Shown: positions 24,293-33,235 of the stretch, piece by piece
How the letters are laid out: every line of letters starts with the position of its first letter
Numbering within the stretch: the stretch's first letter is position 1
DNA from: CAUPWF01 sp964367685
GTDB lineage: Bacteria > Bacillota > Clostridia > Lachnospirales > Lachnospiraceae
DNA length: 64,000 nt
Assembly (NCBI GenBank): GCA_964367685.1
Contig: CAYIYM010000001.1
Location: 1 to 64,000 of the forward strand
Reading direction: 5' to 3'
Position numbers and translations under genes: made by a program
The notes under the pieces: generated by a model
Databases searched by the model: none
The model's input: only the letters and a program-made list of their open reading frames with translations
Told to the model about the DNA's origin: nothing

Positions 24293-24742
24293 TTATTTCA
24301 CGATTTTTTGCAGTTTTTCAATAACGATAATTGTATCTTCTGCACTTCTAACTGCACACATAATCGTATCATCCCCTGCGATACATCCCACTATTTCTGT
24401 GCAGTTCATATGATCTAATGCTGCGGCAACAGCCATCGCCATACCAGATACGGTTTTGATCACCAAAATATTTTGGGCCATTTCCATAGATATATATCCA
24501 TCTTTAAAGATACGTACATATTTTTCTTCCAAATCAATATTTTTGGCTTGAAGAATAATATATTTTTGTCTTCCTCCATCTGTGGCTACTTTTGTCAACT
24601 TCAAGTCTCTAATATCTCTTGACACTGTCGCTTGAGTTACCGAATAGCCTTCACTATTTAAACGTTCTGCTAATTCTTCCTGTGTCTCTATGTTATACTG
24701 ATTAATCAAATCAACAATTTTTGCATGTCTTTTACTTTTCAT
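24293..24742 (-). CDS. argR: Arginine repressor ArgR/AhrC
   Basis: 149 residues, the usual length. N-terminal winged helix (KSKRHAKIVDLINQYNIETQ ... SVTQATVSRDIRDLKLTK, with the invariant S-R-D recognition helix) and a C-terminal oligomerisation/arginine-binding domain ending in GCIAGDDTIMCAVRS (the G-x-D-T motif contacts L-arginine). It represses arginine biosynthesis and activates catabolism as a hexamer. It sits between nadK and recN as in most Firmicutes, one base from nadK's stop. Confidence 0.94.
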   Translation of the reverse strand: MKSKRHAKIVDLINQYNIETQEELAERLNSEGYSVTQATVSRDIRDLKLTKVATDGGRQKYIILQAKNIDLEEKYVRIFKDGYISMEMAQNILVIKTVSGMAMAVAAALDHMNCTEIVGCIAGDDTIMCAVRSAEDTIIVIEKLQKIVK

Positions 24743-24743
24743 C

Positions 24744-25565
24744 TTAATTCCCTGCCATTTTTCGTCTTAAAGTTTCCAAGAAACTAACACTGCTTAGTTT
24801 CATAAGCTTCATTGTCTTTGTAGCCTTTGTAATTCTAATTTTATCTCCTGTTCGGAAGTGTATAAATGCATTTCCATCAAAACTAAGATTTGCACTTTCT
24901 GCTTTTCCTTCTCGCCCTTCTCCTAGCTCAATCTCAATCACATCATCTGCCGAGAGAATTATACTATTCTTATTAAGCGAGTGAGGACAAATTGGAGTTA
25001 AAATAAAAAGTGATGCTGTTGGCTCCACGATTGGTCCTCCTGCCGACAAGCTATATCCTGTAGATCCAGTAGGTGTAGACAAAATAATTCCATCTGCCTT
25101 ATAAGAATGTAAAAATGCACCATTTACATAAATGCGAAAACGGATTGTTCTAAGAGCTCCCTCTCGTGTTAGCACAATATCATTTAGTGCTATATTACGC
25201 TCCCCGCTTTCGAGTTCACCTTCAATCATCATACGTTCTTCAACAAATGGCATACCTGTCATCAACGACTTAATATCATCTTTGATATTAGCTAATTCAA
25301 TTTCTGTTAAATAACCTAGTGTTCCAAGATTAATTCCAATCATTGGAATATCAGTCTGATGCAATGCACCTGCGGTTCGGATAAGCGTCCCATCGCCGCC
25401 AAGTGAAAGCACACATTCAGTGTCCTCCGGTATTTCATTCTTATGATTGTATTTCTCTGCAATAATTGCTTTCCCACCTAATTTTTCAATTATCCCTTGA
25501 ACCTCAAGTGTAATCTTTTGTTCAGGATCTTTTCCCTCATTTGTGATTATATAAAAATTCTTCAT
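24744..25565 (-). CDS. nadK: NAD kinase
   Basis: 273 residues from the ATG at 25565, supported by GAGAGGG five bases upstream (the frame could open ten codons earlier inside tlyA). Signature LSLGGDGTLIRTA (the GGDGT motif with the catalytic Asp) and TPTGSTGYSLSAGGPIV (NE/D... GSTGYSLSAGG motif). It phosphorylates NAD to NADP. Its start region lies immediately before the tlyA stop, so the two are translationally linked. Confidence 0.94.
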   Translation of the reverse strand: MKNFYIITNEGKDPEQKITLEVQGIIEKLGGKAIIAEKYNHKNEIPEDTECVLSLGGDGTLIRTAGALHQTDIPMIGINLGTLGYLTEIELANIKDDIKSLMTGMPFVEERMMIEGELESGERNIALNDIVLTREGALRTIRFRIYVNGAFLHSYKADGIILSTPTGSTGYSLSAGGPIVEPTASLFILTPICPHSLNKNSIILSADDVIEIELGEGREGKAESANLSFDGNAFIHFRTGDKIRITKATKTMKLMKLSSVSFLETLRRKMAGN

Positions 25566-25575
25566 AATACCCTCT

Positions 25576-26385
25576 CTATTTAGTAAGAGCTTCAAACGCT
25601 TCTTTTACAACCGCTTTATAATCGAATGTAATATCATTCACTGTAAATATTTGACTGTTATTCTTCAAATGTACCAAGTATTCTATATTTCCTTCTGGAC
25701 CTTTAATTGGTGAATATTCAAACGCCGCAATTTCAAATCCTATCGAAAGTGCATATGTAAATATCTTATCTATCACTTCATAATGTGTTTCAATTTCACG
25801 CACTACACCTTTTTTACCTACTTTTTCACGTCCTGCTTCAAACTGTGGCTTAATAAGTGCAACAATTTGTCCATCTTCTTTTAAGTAATTACGGATTGGC
25901 ATTAGTACTTTCGTTAATGAAATAAATGAAACATCAATAGATGAAAAATCAATACGTTCCCCCAGGTCCTCAGGTGTCACATAACGAATATTCGTCTTCT
26001 CCATGCATACAACTCTCTCATCTGTACGTAATTTCCATGCTAGCTGACCGCGACCAACATCAATTGCAAATACTTTAATTGCTCCATTTTGAAGCATGCA
26101 ATCTGTAAATCCCCCTGTAGAAGATCCAACATCTGTACATACAAGTCCTTCCATGCTAATATCGAAATTAGCCATGGCCTTTTCAAGTTTTAGGCCACCT
26201 CGACTTACATAAGGCATTACATTGCCTCTGATTTCAATCTCACTTTCATCCGAGAACATAGTTCCAGCTTTATCCTCTCTTTGTCCTTCTACAAACACAT
26301 TTCCTGACATGATGATGGCTTTCGCTTTTTCTCTTGAATCGGCTAAATTCCTTTTTACTAATAAAATATCTAAACGCTCTTTCAT
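25576..26385 (-). CDS. tlyA: TlyA-type rRNA methyltransferase / hemolysin A family
   Basis: 269 residues: N-terminal S4 RNA-binding domain (MKERLDILLVKRNLADSREK, with VFVEGQ) and an FtsJ-like SAM methyltransferase domain with DVGSSTGGFTDCMLQNGA as motif I and DVSFISLTKVL as motif IV. Mycobacterial TlyA 2'-O-methylates 16S C1409 and 23S C1920; the Firmicute YqxC group is presumed to have a related rRNA target. Two bases separate it from dxs. Confidence 0.92.
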   Translation of the reverse strand: MKERLDILLVKRNLADSREKAKAIIMSGNVFVEGQREDKAGTMFSDESEIEIRGNVMPYVSRGGLKLEKAMANFDISMEGLVCTDVGSSTGGFTDCMLQNGAIKVFAIDVGRGQLAWKLRTDERVVCMEKTNIRYVTPEDLGERIDFSSIDVSFISLTKVLMPIRNYLKEDGQIVALIKPQFEAGREKVGKKGVVREIETHYEVIDKIFTYALSIGFEIAAFEYSPIKGPEGNIEYLVHLKNNSQIFTVNDITFDYKAVVKEAFEALTK

Positions 26386-26387
26386 TC

Positions 26388-28259
26388 TTACTCCTGTATT
26401 CTAATATAGTCAGTTATAATTCTCTTCGCAATTGCATCAGCGTCAAGAGCCACTTCTGCTCTTAACTCATCGATATTCCCATGTTCTACATATTCATCCT
26501 CAATACCTAAACTAAGCGTATTAATGCTCAACCCTAGTTCACTTACTGTAGAACAGACTGCTTGTCCATAGCCACCTCGTATTAAATTTTCCTCAATTGT
26601 TACAATCAGTTGATGATTCACTGAGACAGCTTCTAACATCTCACAATCAACTGGTTTAATAAAACGCGCATTAATAAGAGAGCATGCATAACCTATTTCT
26701 TTTAGTAGTTCACGTACTTTTATAGCAACATCCATCATATGACCAACTACGACTAATGCAATCTGCTCTTCTTCATAAATCACTTCGCTCTTACCATAGA
26801 CAATATCTGAATGAAATTCTGATAATTCTGTGGATGCGGTTCCTCTCGGATAACGAAGTGCAATTGGTTGTTCAAATTGTAACGCATATAACATCATTTG
26901 TTCTAATTCAGTTTTGTTTCTTGCTGCCATAATAGTCATGTTCGGAATGCTTGACAGAAATGATACATCGAAAATACCTTGATGTGTTTCCCCATCATTT
27001 CCTACAAGTCCTGCTCGATCAATAGCAAACACTACAGGTAATTCCTGTAGACAGACATCATGAATCACTTGATCATACGCACGTTGCAAAAAGGATGAAT
27101 ACAATACTATTACAGGCTTTAATCCAGCTGCAGCTAGTCCAGCCGCAAATGTTACTCCATGCGCCTCTGCAATACCCACATCAAAAAATCGCTTTGGATA
27201 TTCCTTGGCAAAAGCCTTTAACCCTGTTCCATCCTGCATAGCTGCTGTTATTGCCACTATCTTCGAATCCTCTTTCGCTGCTGCACATAGCACTCGACCG
27301 AATATATCTGTATAAGATTCCTCGCTTACCTTATCTTCACTTGCCCCCGATAATATTTCGAAGGGGCCTGTTCCATGATACTTAGATGGCTCCTCTTCTG
27401 CTGGCTTATATCCTTTTCCTTTTGTGGTTAAGACGTGTACAAGCACTGCCCCCTCTACTTTCTTTGCTTCATAAAGAGCTTTGCGTATACTACGAAGATC
27501 GTGTCCATCAATTGGTCCCAAATATGTAATTCCCATATCTTCGAAGAACATACCTGGAACAAATAGCTGCTTAATACTACTCTTTGTACGCTTCAATTGT
27601 CGTACCATAGAGTCCCCAATACCCGGTATGCGTTCTAAGGTATGTTCTACACCACGTTTCAATCCTGTATATATATTCGCAGTGCGAAGACCGTCTAAAT
27701 ACGCTGACATACCTCCTACATTTGGTGAAATCGACATATTATTATCATTCAAAACAATAATGAAATTGGTATCTAGTGTAGCGGCATTATTTAAGGCTTC
27801 ATAAGCCATTCCTCCTGTTAAAGACCCATCTCCAATTACAGAAACCACACGATATTTATCTCCTTTGATTTCTCGTCCTTTAACATAGCCTAGTCCTGCT
27901 GATATAGATGTAGAACTGTGTCCCGTATCAAATGCATCACATGCACTTTCTTTTCGTTTAGGGAACCCACTCATACCACCATACTTTCTTAAATCTGTAA
28001 ACCCGTCTTGACGCCCTGTTAGAATCTTATGAGTATATGCTTGATGACCAACATCCCATATGATTTTATCTTTTGGTAAATCCAACGATAAATGAAGCGC
28101 CATTGTTAATTCTACTACCCCTAAATTAGACGCCAAATGCCCACCTGTTTTACTGATACTTTTAACTAGGAATTCTCGAATATCCCGAGGTAGTTTTTCT
28201 AACTCGTCTGGCTGTAGTTTCTTGATATCATTTTCTTTTTTGATTTTATTTAGTACCAT
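26388..28259 (-). CDS. dxs: 1-deoxy-D-xylulose-5-phosphate synthase
   Basis: 623 residues, normal length. Thiamine-diphosphate site GDGSLTGGMAYEALNNAA plus NDNNMSISPNVGG, catalytic His in GHQAYTHKILTGR and the transketolase central domain DRAGLVGNDGETHQG. It condenses pyruvate and glyceraldehyde-3-phosphate to DXP, the entry to the MEP isoprenoid pathway and to thiamine and pyridoxal. It follows ispA by 11 bases, so the upstream prenyl diphosphate enzyme and the first MEP step share a transcript. Confidence 0.96.
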   Translation of the reverse strand: MVLNKIKKENDIKKLQPDELEKLPRDIREFLVKSISKTGGHLASNLGVVELTMALHLSLDLPKDKIIWDVGHQAYTHKILTGRQDGFTDLRKYGGMSGFPKRKESACDAFDTGHSSTSISAGLGYVKGREIKGDKYRVVSVIGDGSLTGGMAYEALNNAATLDTNFIIVLNDNNMSISPNVGGMSAYLDGLRTANIYTGLKRGVEHTLERIPGIGDSMVRQLKRTKSSIKQLFVPGMFFEDMGITYLGPIDGHDLRSIRKALYEAKKVEGAVLVHVLTTKGKGYKPAEEEPSKYHGTGPFEILSGASEDKVSEESYTDIFGRVLCAAAKEDSKIVAITAAMQDGTGLKAFAKEYPKRFFDVGIAEAHGVTFAAGLAAAGLKPVIVLYSSFLQRAYDQVIHDVCLQELPVVFAIDRAGLVGNDGETHQGIFDVSFLSSIPNMTIMAARNKTELEQMMLYALQFEQPIALRYPRGTASTELSEFHSDIVYGKSEVIYEEEQIALVVVGHMMDVAIKVRELLKEIGYACSLINARFIKPVDCEMLEAVSVNHQLIVTIEENLIRGGYGQAVCSTVSELGLSINTLSLGIEDEYVEHGNIDELRAEVALDADAIAKRIITDYIRIQE

Positions 28260-28270
28260 AAAGTACCTCT

Positions 28271-29161
28271 CTAGTTTTCTCTGTAGATTAATTGATTAAC
28301 TAACCACTCTAAATACTCACTCTTTCCATTTTGTTTTTGTAACACTGTAATTGCTTTATTAGAATACTTTTCAACATCCATCCTTGCTTGTTCTAGTCCC
28401 TTTAAAGTGACATAAGTTGTCTTTTTATTCTTTTCATCACTTAAAACCGGCTTTCCTAGCATTTCCGTTGAACTTGTAATATCCAAAATATCATCTTGAA
28501 TCTGAAATGCAATACCTACATTACGAGCGATTTCTTCCATATCTGCAATATTTTCTTCACTCGCCCCTGCTAAAGTTGCTCCAACCATCATGGCACATTC
28601 GATTAAAGCACTTGTTTTTAAACGGAAAATGAAATCTAGTGTTATTTCATCAATAACTGCTCCTGTTGATTGAACATCTACCACCTGCCCACCAATCATT
28701 CCATAGATTCCTGCTTTTCTACTCATAATTTGCAATGCTTTTCCAATGTTTTTACTATTCTCTGGCGCAATATCAAATGCTTTTGTTGCTGTTTCAAATG
28801 CAAAATTAAGTAAAGCATCTCCTGTTAGAATTGCCATATCTTCTCCATACACAATATGAGTTGTCTTACGACCTCTACGATAATCATCATTGTCCATTGC
28901 TGGCAAATCATCATGTACAAGCGAATATGTATGAATCATCTCCATTGCCGCTAAGAAACACTCTATTTCTCTACCATTTCCACCAAACATTTGATACGAT
29001 TCAAACATAATCATTGGGCGAATTTTCTTACCACCCGCAAGCAAATTATACTCCATTGCTTCAACAATTGTTTTTTGTAATTCACAATCATTTGGTAGCG
29101 AATTTTTTAGGACTTGATTAATAAATTCAATTTTTTCAATTTGCGCTTGTTTAAAATTCAT
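28271..29161 (-). CDS. ispA: Polyprenyl (farnesyl) diphosphate synthase
   Basis: 296 residues from the ATG at 29161, which has GGAG six bases upstream; the open frame extends seven codons further into xseB. The first aspartate-rich motif is DDLPAMDNDD and the second QIQDDILD; GGKKIRPM binds the homoallylic pyrophosphate. It makes farnesyl (C15) or geranylgeranyl diphosphate from IPP and DMAPP. The start overlaps the end of xseB by 11 bases. Confidence 0.93.
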   Translation of the reverse strand: MNFKQAQIEKIEFINQVLKNSLPNDCELQKTIVEAMEYNLLAGGKKIRPMIMFESYQMFGGNGREIECFLAAMEMIHTYSLVHDDLPAMDNDDYRRGRKTTHIVYGEDMAILTGDALLNFAFETATKAFDIAPENSKNIGKALQIMSRKAGIYGMIGGQVVDVQSTGAVIDEITLDFIFRLKTSALIECAMMVGATLAGASEENIADMEEIARNVGIAFQIQDDILDITSSTEMLGKPVLSDEKNKKTTYVTLKGLEQARMDVEKYSNKAITVLQKQNGKSEYLEWLVNQLIYREN

Positions 29162-29345
29162 GTAAGGCTCCATTCTGATCAATCAATTGTACTTTTTTTT
29201 CAATTGCATCTATTGATGCATTGCAATTCTTTATCATTTCCATTCCTTGATTATATAATTGGAAAGATTCCTCTAAGGAAACGCTGTCTTTTTCTAGCTT
29301 CTCTACAAGAGCATCTAATTGCTCGAACATATCTTCTAATTTCAT
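29151..29345 (-). CDS. xseB: Exodeoxyribonuclease VII small subunit
   Basis: 64 residues, with the family pattern LEDMFEQLDALVEKLEKDSV followed by SLEESFQLYNQGMEMIKNC. It is a helical hairpin that wraps round the coiled-coil arm of XseA. Two bases separate it from xseA and it overlaps ispA by 11 bases, as usual for this operon. Confidence 0.93.
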   Translation of the reverse strand: MKLEDMFEQLDALVEKLEKDSVSLEESFQLYNQGMEMIKNCNASIDAIEKKVQLIDQNGALHEF

Positions 29346-29347
29346 GC

Positions 29348-30553
29348 TTATCGCTCCTTTTCTACCGCTGTTACTTTCGCCTTAATTAGGCCATTAGTCA
29401 CTGAAATGTGAAGGATGTCATTTATCTTTACATCTCCGACAGATGTGATGTTCTTTCCCTCTTTATTCGAAACATACGAATATCCTTGGCTCAATTTATC
29501 CAAAGGCGAAAGACCTTTCATCTTAGCAATATATAGTTCTAATTTATGTTTTTTCTTTTCTATATTATAAATTATACCTCTTTGTAGTGCTTGCTCTAAC
29601 TCTACCAATCGGTGTTTTTTCTCAACTAATTTTTGTTCTGGATGTAGATACTTCATCTTTTGACTATATAAATCTACTTTCTTCCTTGTGTCAGATACAG
29701 ACCGATTCATAAGTTGAAGGAAGTGTAGTTCTCTCTCTTCTAATCCACCTTTGAATTGTAAATATTCAAAGGAAGCTAATTCTGCCGCCGCTGATGGAGT
29801 CGGTGCTCGCATATCCGCCACAAAGTCTGCTATCGTTGTATCTGTTTCATGTCCCACTGCCGAAATAATTGGTATAGAACATTCAAAAATCGCTTGTGCT
29901 ACAATTCGTTCATTAAATGCCCATAAATCTTCCATAGATCCACCACCACGTCCTACAATAATCACGTCAGGTCTCACTACTTCTTCCATCATCAAAATCC
30001 CATTCACAATACTTTGGGCTGCTCCTTCACCTTGTACTTGAGCAGGATAAACAATTAATTGAATAAAAGGATTTCTTCGTTCCACTATCTGAATAATATC
30101 TTGTACTGCTGCTCCTGTTGGTGCAGTGATAATTCCTATCTTCTTAGCAAACTTTGGAATCGTTTGCTTATATTCTTGGGCAAACATACCCATTTCATCC
30201 AATTCTTTTTTCAAGGCCTCAAATTGCTCGTGGAGTAATCCTGCACCCTCTTTTATGATTTCAGTCGCATATACTTGATATGTCCCACTTCTTGGATAAG
30301 TAGAAATACTACCCAGAAGTATAATCTGATCACCTTCTAACATACGAAAAGAGAGTCCGCTACGATGTCCTGCGAACATAACGCAAGAAATAGTTCCCGA
30401 CTCATCTTTTAATGAAAAATAGATATGCCCCGATGAATGGTATTTACAATTAGACACCTCGCCTTTTATGTAAATACGGTTCATCATAAAATCCTGAGCA
30501 AACATATTTTTTATATATTCATTTACCTGTTTGACTGAATAAACATTTTTCAT
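29348..30553 (-). CDS. xseA: Exodeoxyribonuclease VII large subunit
   Basis: 401 residues: N-terminal OB fold (YSVKQVNEYIKNMFAQD ... IYIKGEVSNCKYHSSGHIYF), central catalytic domain with IGIITAPTGAAVQDI, RGGGSMEDLWAFNE and SAVGHETDTTIADFVAD, then a helical/coiled-coil arm and C-terminal beta strands. It degrades single-stranded DNA with XseB. It is slightly shorter than E. coli XseA (456), which is normal for Firmicutes. Confidence 0.95.
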   Translation of the reverse strand: MKNVYSVKQVNEYIKNMFAQDFMMNRIYIKGEVSNCKYHSSGHIYFSLKDESGTISCVMFAGHRSGLSFRMLEGDQIILLGSISTYPRSGTYQVYATEIIKEGAGLLHEQFEALKKELDEMGMFAQEYKQTIPKFAKKIGIITAPTGAAVQDIIQIVERRNPFIQLIVYPAQVQGEGAAQSIVNGILMMEEVVRPDVIIVGRGGGSMEDLWAFNERIVAQAIFECSIPIISAVGHETDTTIADFVADMRAPTPSAAAELASFEYLQFKGGLEERELHFLQLMNRSVSDTRKKVDLYSQKMKYLHPEQKLVEKKHRLVELEQALQRGIIYNIEKKKHKLELYIAKMKGLSPLDKLSQGYSYVSNKEGKNITSVGDVKINDILHISVTNGLIKAKVTAVEKER

Positions 30554-30561
30554 ATAAACTC

Positions 30562-30963
30562 CTAGCTTACTAATTTAGCTAATACTCCATTAATAAATGC
30601 CGGGCCTTCATCACTACTATATCTCTTCGCCAATTCAACTGCCTCATTAATAGCAACTCCAGTTGGAATATCATCATCAAATTTAATCTCAAAGTATGCT
30701 AGACGAAGAATCGCCAAATCAACTTTATTCATACGTGTGATTTTCCAGCCCACTGTTTTTTCATTTATTTCAAGATCAATTTCTGGTAATTTTTCTTGAA
30801 TTAACTTACTACGTCCTTCAATAAATGCACGCTCTTCCTCGCTTACATTCTTTGCTTCAAACGTAAAGTATCTTTCAATCTGTTCTGTTCTGTCTACTCC
30901 GATGTCAAATGCTTCTCCAAATACCACTCGGAATGTGTGTTCTCTAAGTTCTGATCTTGTCAT
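30562..30963 (-). CDS. nusB: Transcription antitermination protein NusB
   Basis: 133 residues, all-helical, with TRSELREHTFRVVFGEAFD at the N-terminus and the diagnostic 'PTGVAINEAVELAKRYSSDE' followed by FINGVLAKL near the C-terminus. It binds boxA RNA with S10 for rRNA antitermination. It begins its own transcription unit from a promoter overlapping the asp23 terminator and is followed by xseA after eight bases. Confidence 0.95.
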   Translation of the reverse strand: MTRSELREHTFRVVFGEAFDIGVDRTEQIERYFTFEAKNVSEEERAFIEGRSKLIQEKLPEIDLEINEKTVGWKITRMNKVDLAILRLAYFEIKFDDDIPTGVAINEAVELAKRYSSDEGPAFINGVLAKLVS

Positions 30964-31041
30964 TTTGCTTTACCTCTCTGCAAATCATCTGTATACCATA
31001 TAGCCTCTTTTGTATGATAGGTCACTCCTCTTTATATAAAT

Positions 31042-31064
31042 AAAAGGATGCCTTCAGACACCCT
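31042..31064 (-). terminator. Rho-independent terminator after asp23
   Basis: Minus strand: GGGTGTC, TGAA loop, GGCATCC (seven pairs including two G-U), followed by TTTTATTT. It lies about 45 bases past the asp23 stop and just inside the start of the nusB transcript. Confidence 0.65.
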
Positions 31065-31066
31065 CT

Positions 31067-31096
31067 ATTATACTACATTCCTAGTCCTATCTGCAA
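31067..31096 (-). promoter_or_regulatory. Promoter of the nusB-xseA-xseB-ispA-dxs operon
   Basis: Minus strand: TTGCAG (31091-31096), 18-base spacer, perfect TATAAT (31067-31072). Predicted transcripts start near 31060, inside the preceding terminator stem, so the terminator is lost from the new transcript. Confidence 0.55.
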
Positions 31097-31108
31097 CTAA
31101 TGTAAATG

Positions 31109-31483
31109 TTATTCTACTTCTACACTAGCAATTTTAATGTTCACATCAGCAACCTGAAGACCTGTCATGTTCTCAATTGCTGTTTTTACTTTTTCTTGTA
31201 CTTTTGCAGATATATCCATAATACTAACTCCATATTTCAAATTAAGAGATAATGCTACAGTTACAATACCTTCAAGTATATCTACTTTTACACCTTTAGA
31301 AAGGTTCTTTGATCCAAGCTTGCTAATAATTCCATGGCTAATATTTCCAACCATTGATGCGACTCCATCTACTTCTGTCGCAGCTAATCCAGCAATGATT
31401 GCTACAACTTCATCTGCAATTTGTACTTCTCCCATTTCGCTTTCCGCTGGTATGCTATATGTATTTCTTTCATCTTTGCTCAT
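31109..31483 (-). CDS. Asp23/Gls24 family envelope-stress protein (YqhY-like)
   Basis: 124 residues. The Asp23 core is clear: 'EVQIADEVVAIIAGLAATEV' with 'DGVASMVG' following, then 'KGVKVDILEGIVTVALSLNL' and 'VQEKVKTAIENMTGLQVADV'. YqhY-type members sit upstream of nusB in Firmicutes and have been linked to fatty-acid synthesis/accBC control in Bacillus. Here the accBC and spoIIIA genes that usually precede it are replaced by prfC. AGGAGG precedes the ATG. Confidence 0.9.
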   Translation of the reverse strand: MSKDERNTYSIPAESEMGEVQIADEVVAIIAGLAATEVDGVASMVGNISHGIISKLGSKNLSKGVKVDILEGIVTVALSLNLKYGVSIMDISAKVQEKVKTAIENMTGLQVADVNIKIASVEVE

Positions 31484-31550
31484 ATTCCAAACCTCCTATA
31501 TTGGTTTATCTTCTCTGTATATTATAACAAACTTTCGTCAAATTGCAATA

Positions 31551-33143
31551 TTAAGAACGTCCGAATTCTGATAATTCTAATCCCGGATTACGTTCTAAAG
31601 TCATTCTTACACTCCATTCGTGTGAGAACAGTAACAATGCACGGTCTTTAAGATCTTTGATTTTCTTCATATCTGAAGTTCCTACAATCTTATCTAAATT
31701 TATTTCCTCATTCTCGATCCACCTAATATGCTCATACGGAAGTGTATCCATACGTATTTCTACATTGTATTCATTTTCAAGTCTATACTTCAAGACTTCA
31801 AATTGAAGTACACCTACAACGCCAACTATGATTTCTTCCATACCTGTATTATACTCTTGAAAAATCTGTATCGCCCCTTCTTGAGCAATTTGATTAATCC
31901 CCTTAATAAACTGCTTTCTCTTCATAGTGTCAACTTGACGCACTCTAGCGAAATGTTCTGGTGCAAATGTTGGAATTCCCTCATATATGATTTTGTTATT
32001 CGGCATAGTCAACGTATCACCAATTGAATAAATACCTGGATCAAACACACCGATAATGTCTCCTCCATACGCTTTTTCTACCATTTTTCTACTACTTGCC
32101 ATCATTTGTTGTGGTTGTGATAATCGTACCTTCTTCCCACCTTGCATATGATATACTTCCATGCCTGCTTCAAATTCCCCTGAACAAATACGCATAAATG
32201 CAATTCTATCTCTATGTGATTTATTCATATTCGCTTGGATTTTAAATACAAATGCCGAAAAATCATTTGTCATTGGATCGATGATTCCTTCTGACGATTT
32301 TCTTGGCAACGGCGAAGATGTCATATTCAAAAAATGCTGAAGAAAAGTTTCCACTCCAAAATTTGTTAGTGCAGAACCAAAAAATACTGGTGACAATTCA
32401 CCACATGTAACTGCATCAATGTCAAATTCAGCTGCTGCACCATCTAATAATTCAATTTCATCATTCAACTGTTCTTCTGCCGCTTGACCAATCAACTGCT
32501 TTACATCTTCATCCTCTAAAGATACCTTGATTACCTCTCCATGAGTCGTTCCCTTTTTTGTATCCGAAAAAAGTTCTACTGTTTTCGTCTTTCTATCCAA
32601 TACACCTTTGAATTCTTTGCCTGATCCAATTGGCCAATTTACTGGACACGTTGCAATTCCAAGCTCTTTTTCAATATCATCTAAAAGCTCGAATGTATCA
32701 CGTGCCTCTCTATCCATTTTATTGATAAATGTAAAGATTGGTATCTTGCGCATAACACACACTTTAAATAATTTGCGTGTTTGAGCCTCTACCCCTTTTG
32801 AAGCATCAATTACCATAACTGCAGAATCCGCCGCCATCAAAGTACGGTATGTATCTTCCGAGAAGTCTTGATGTCCTGGTGTATCTAATATATTAATGCA
32901 ATAACCATCATAATCAAATTGAAGCACAGAAGATGTTACCGAAATCCCTCTCTCTTTCTCGATTTCCATCCAGTCAGAAACAGCGTGCTTTGATGTTGCT
33001 TTCCCTTTTACAGATCCCGCTTGGTTGATTGCTCCACCGTACAACAGAAATTTTTCTGTCAACGTCGTTTTTCCTGCATCAGGATGGGAAATTATTGCAA
33101 ATGTTCTTCGTTTTTTTATTTCATCTATAATATAATTACTCAC
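31551..33143 (-). CDS. prfC: Peptide chain release factor 3
   Basis: 530 residues. GTPase domain with SHPDAGKTTLTE (G1), the RGISVTSSVL switch, DTPGHQDF (G3) and NKMDRE (G4), followed by the RF3-specific domains (e.g. 'SPVFFGSALTNFGVETFLQ'). RF3 removes RF1/RF2 from the ribosome after peptide release. The start is GTG at 33143, with AGGAG ten bases upstream. A possible promoter (TTGCTA, 17 bases, TACGAT) lies about 30-65 bases upstream. Confidence 0.95.
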   Translation of the reverse strand: MSNYIIDEIKKRRTFAIISHPDAGKTTLTEKFLLYGGAINQAGSVKGKATSKHAVSDWMEIEKERGISVTSSVLQFDYDGYCINILDTPGHQDFSEDTYRTLMAADSAVMVIDASKGVEAQTRKLFKVCVMRKIPIFTFINKMDREARDTFELLDDIEKELGIATCPVNWPIGSGKEFKGVLDRKTKTVELFSDTKKGTTHGEVIKVSLEDEDVKQLIGQAAEEQLNDEIELLDGAAAEFDIDAVTCGELSPVFFGSALTNFGVETFLQHFLNMTSSPLPRKSSEGIIDPMTNDFSAFVFKIQANMNKSHRDRIAFMRICSGEFEAGMEVYHMQGGKKVRLSQPQQMMASSRKMVEKAYGGDIIGVFDPGIYSIGDTLTMPNNKIIYEGIPTFAPEHFARVRQVDTMKRKQFIKGINQIAQEGAIQIFQEYNTGMEEIIVGVVGVLQFEVLKYRLENEYNVEIRMDTLPYEHIRWIENEEINLDKIVGTSDMKKIKDLKDRALLLFSHEWSVRMTLERNPGLELSEFGRS

Positions 33144-33235
33144 AGTTTTATCTCTCCTTTTCTTTGCGCCTACTATCGTAACATACAGTTCTTACAATAG
33201 CAACTTAATTTAAGATAGACCTATTACTTCCTTGT

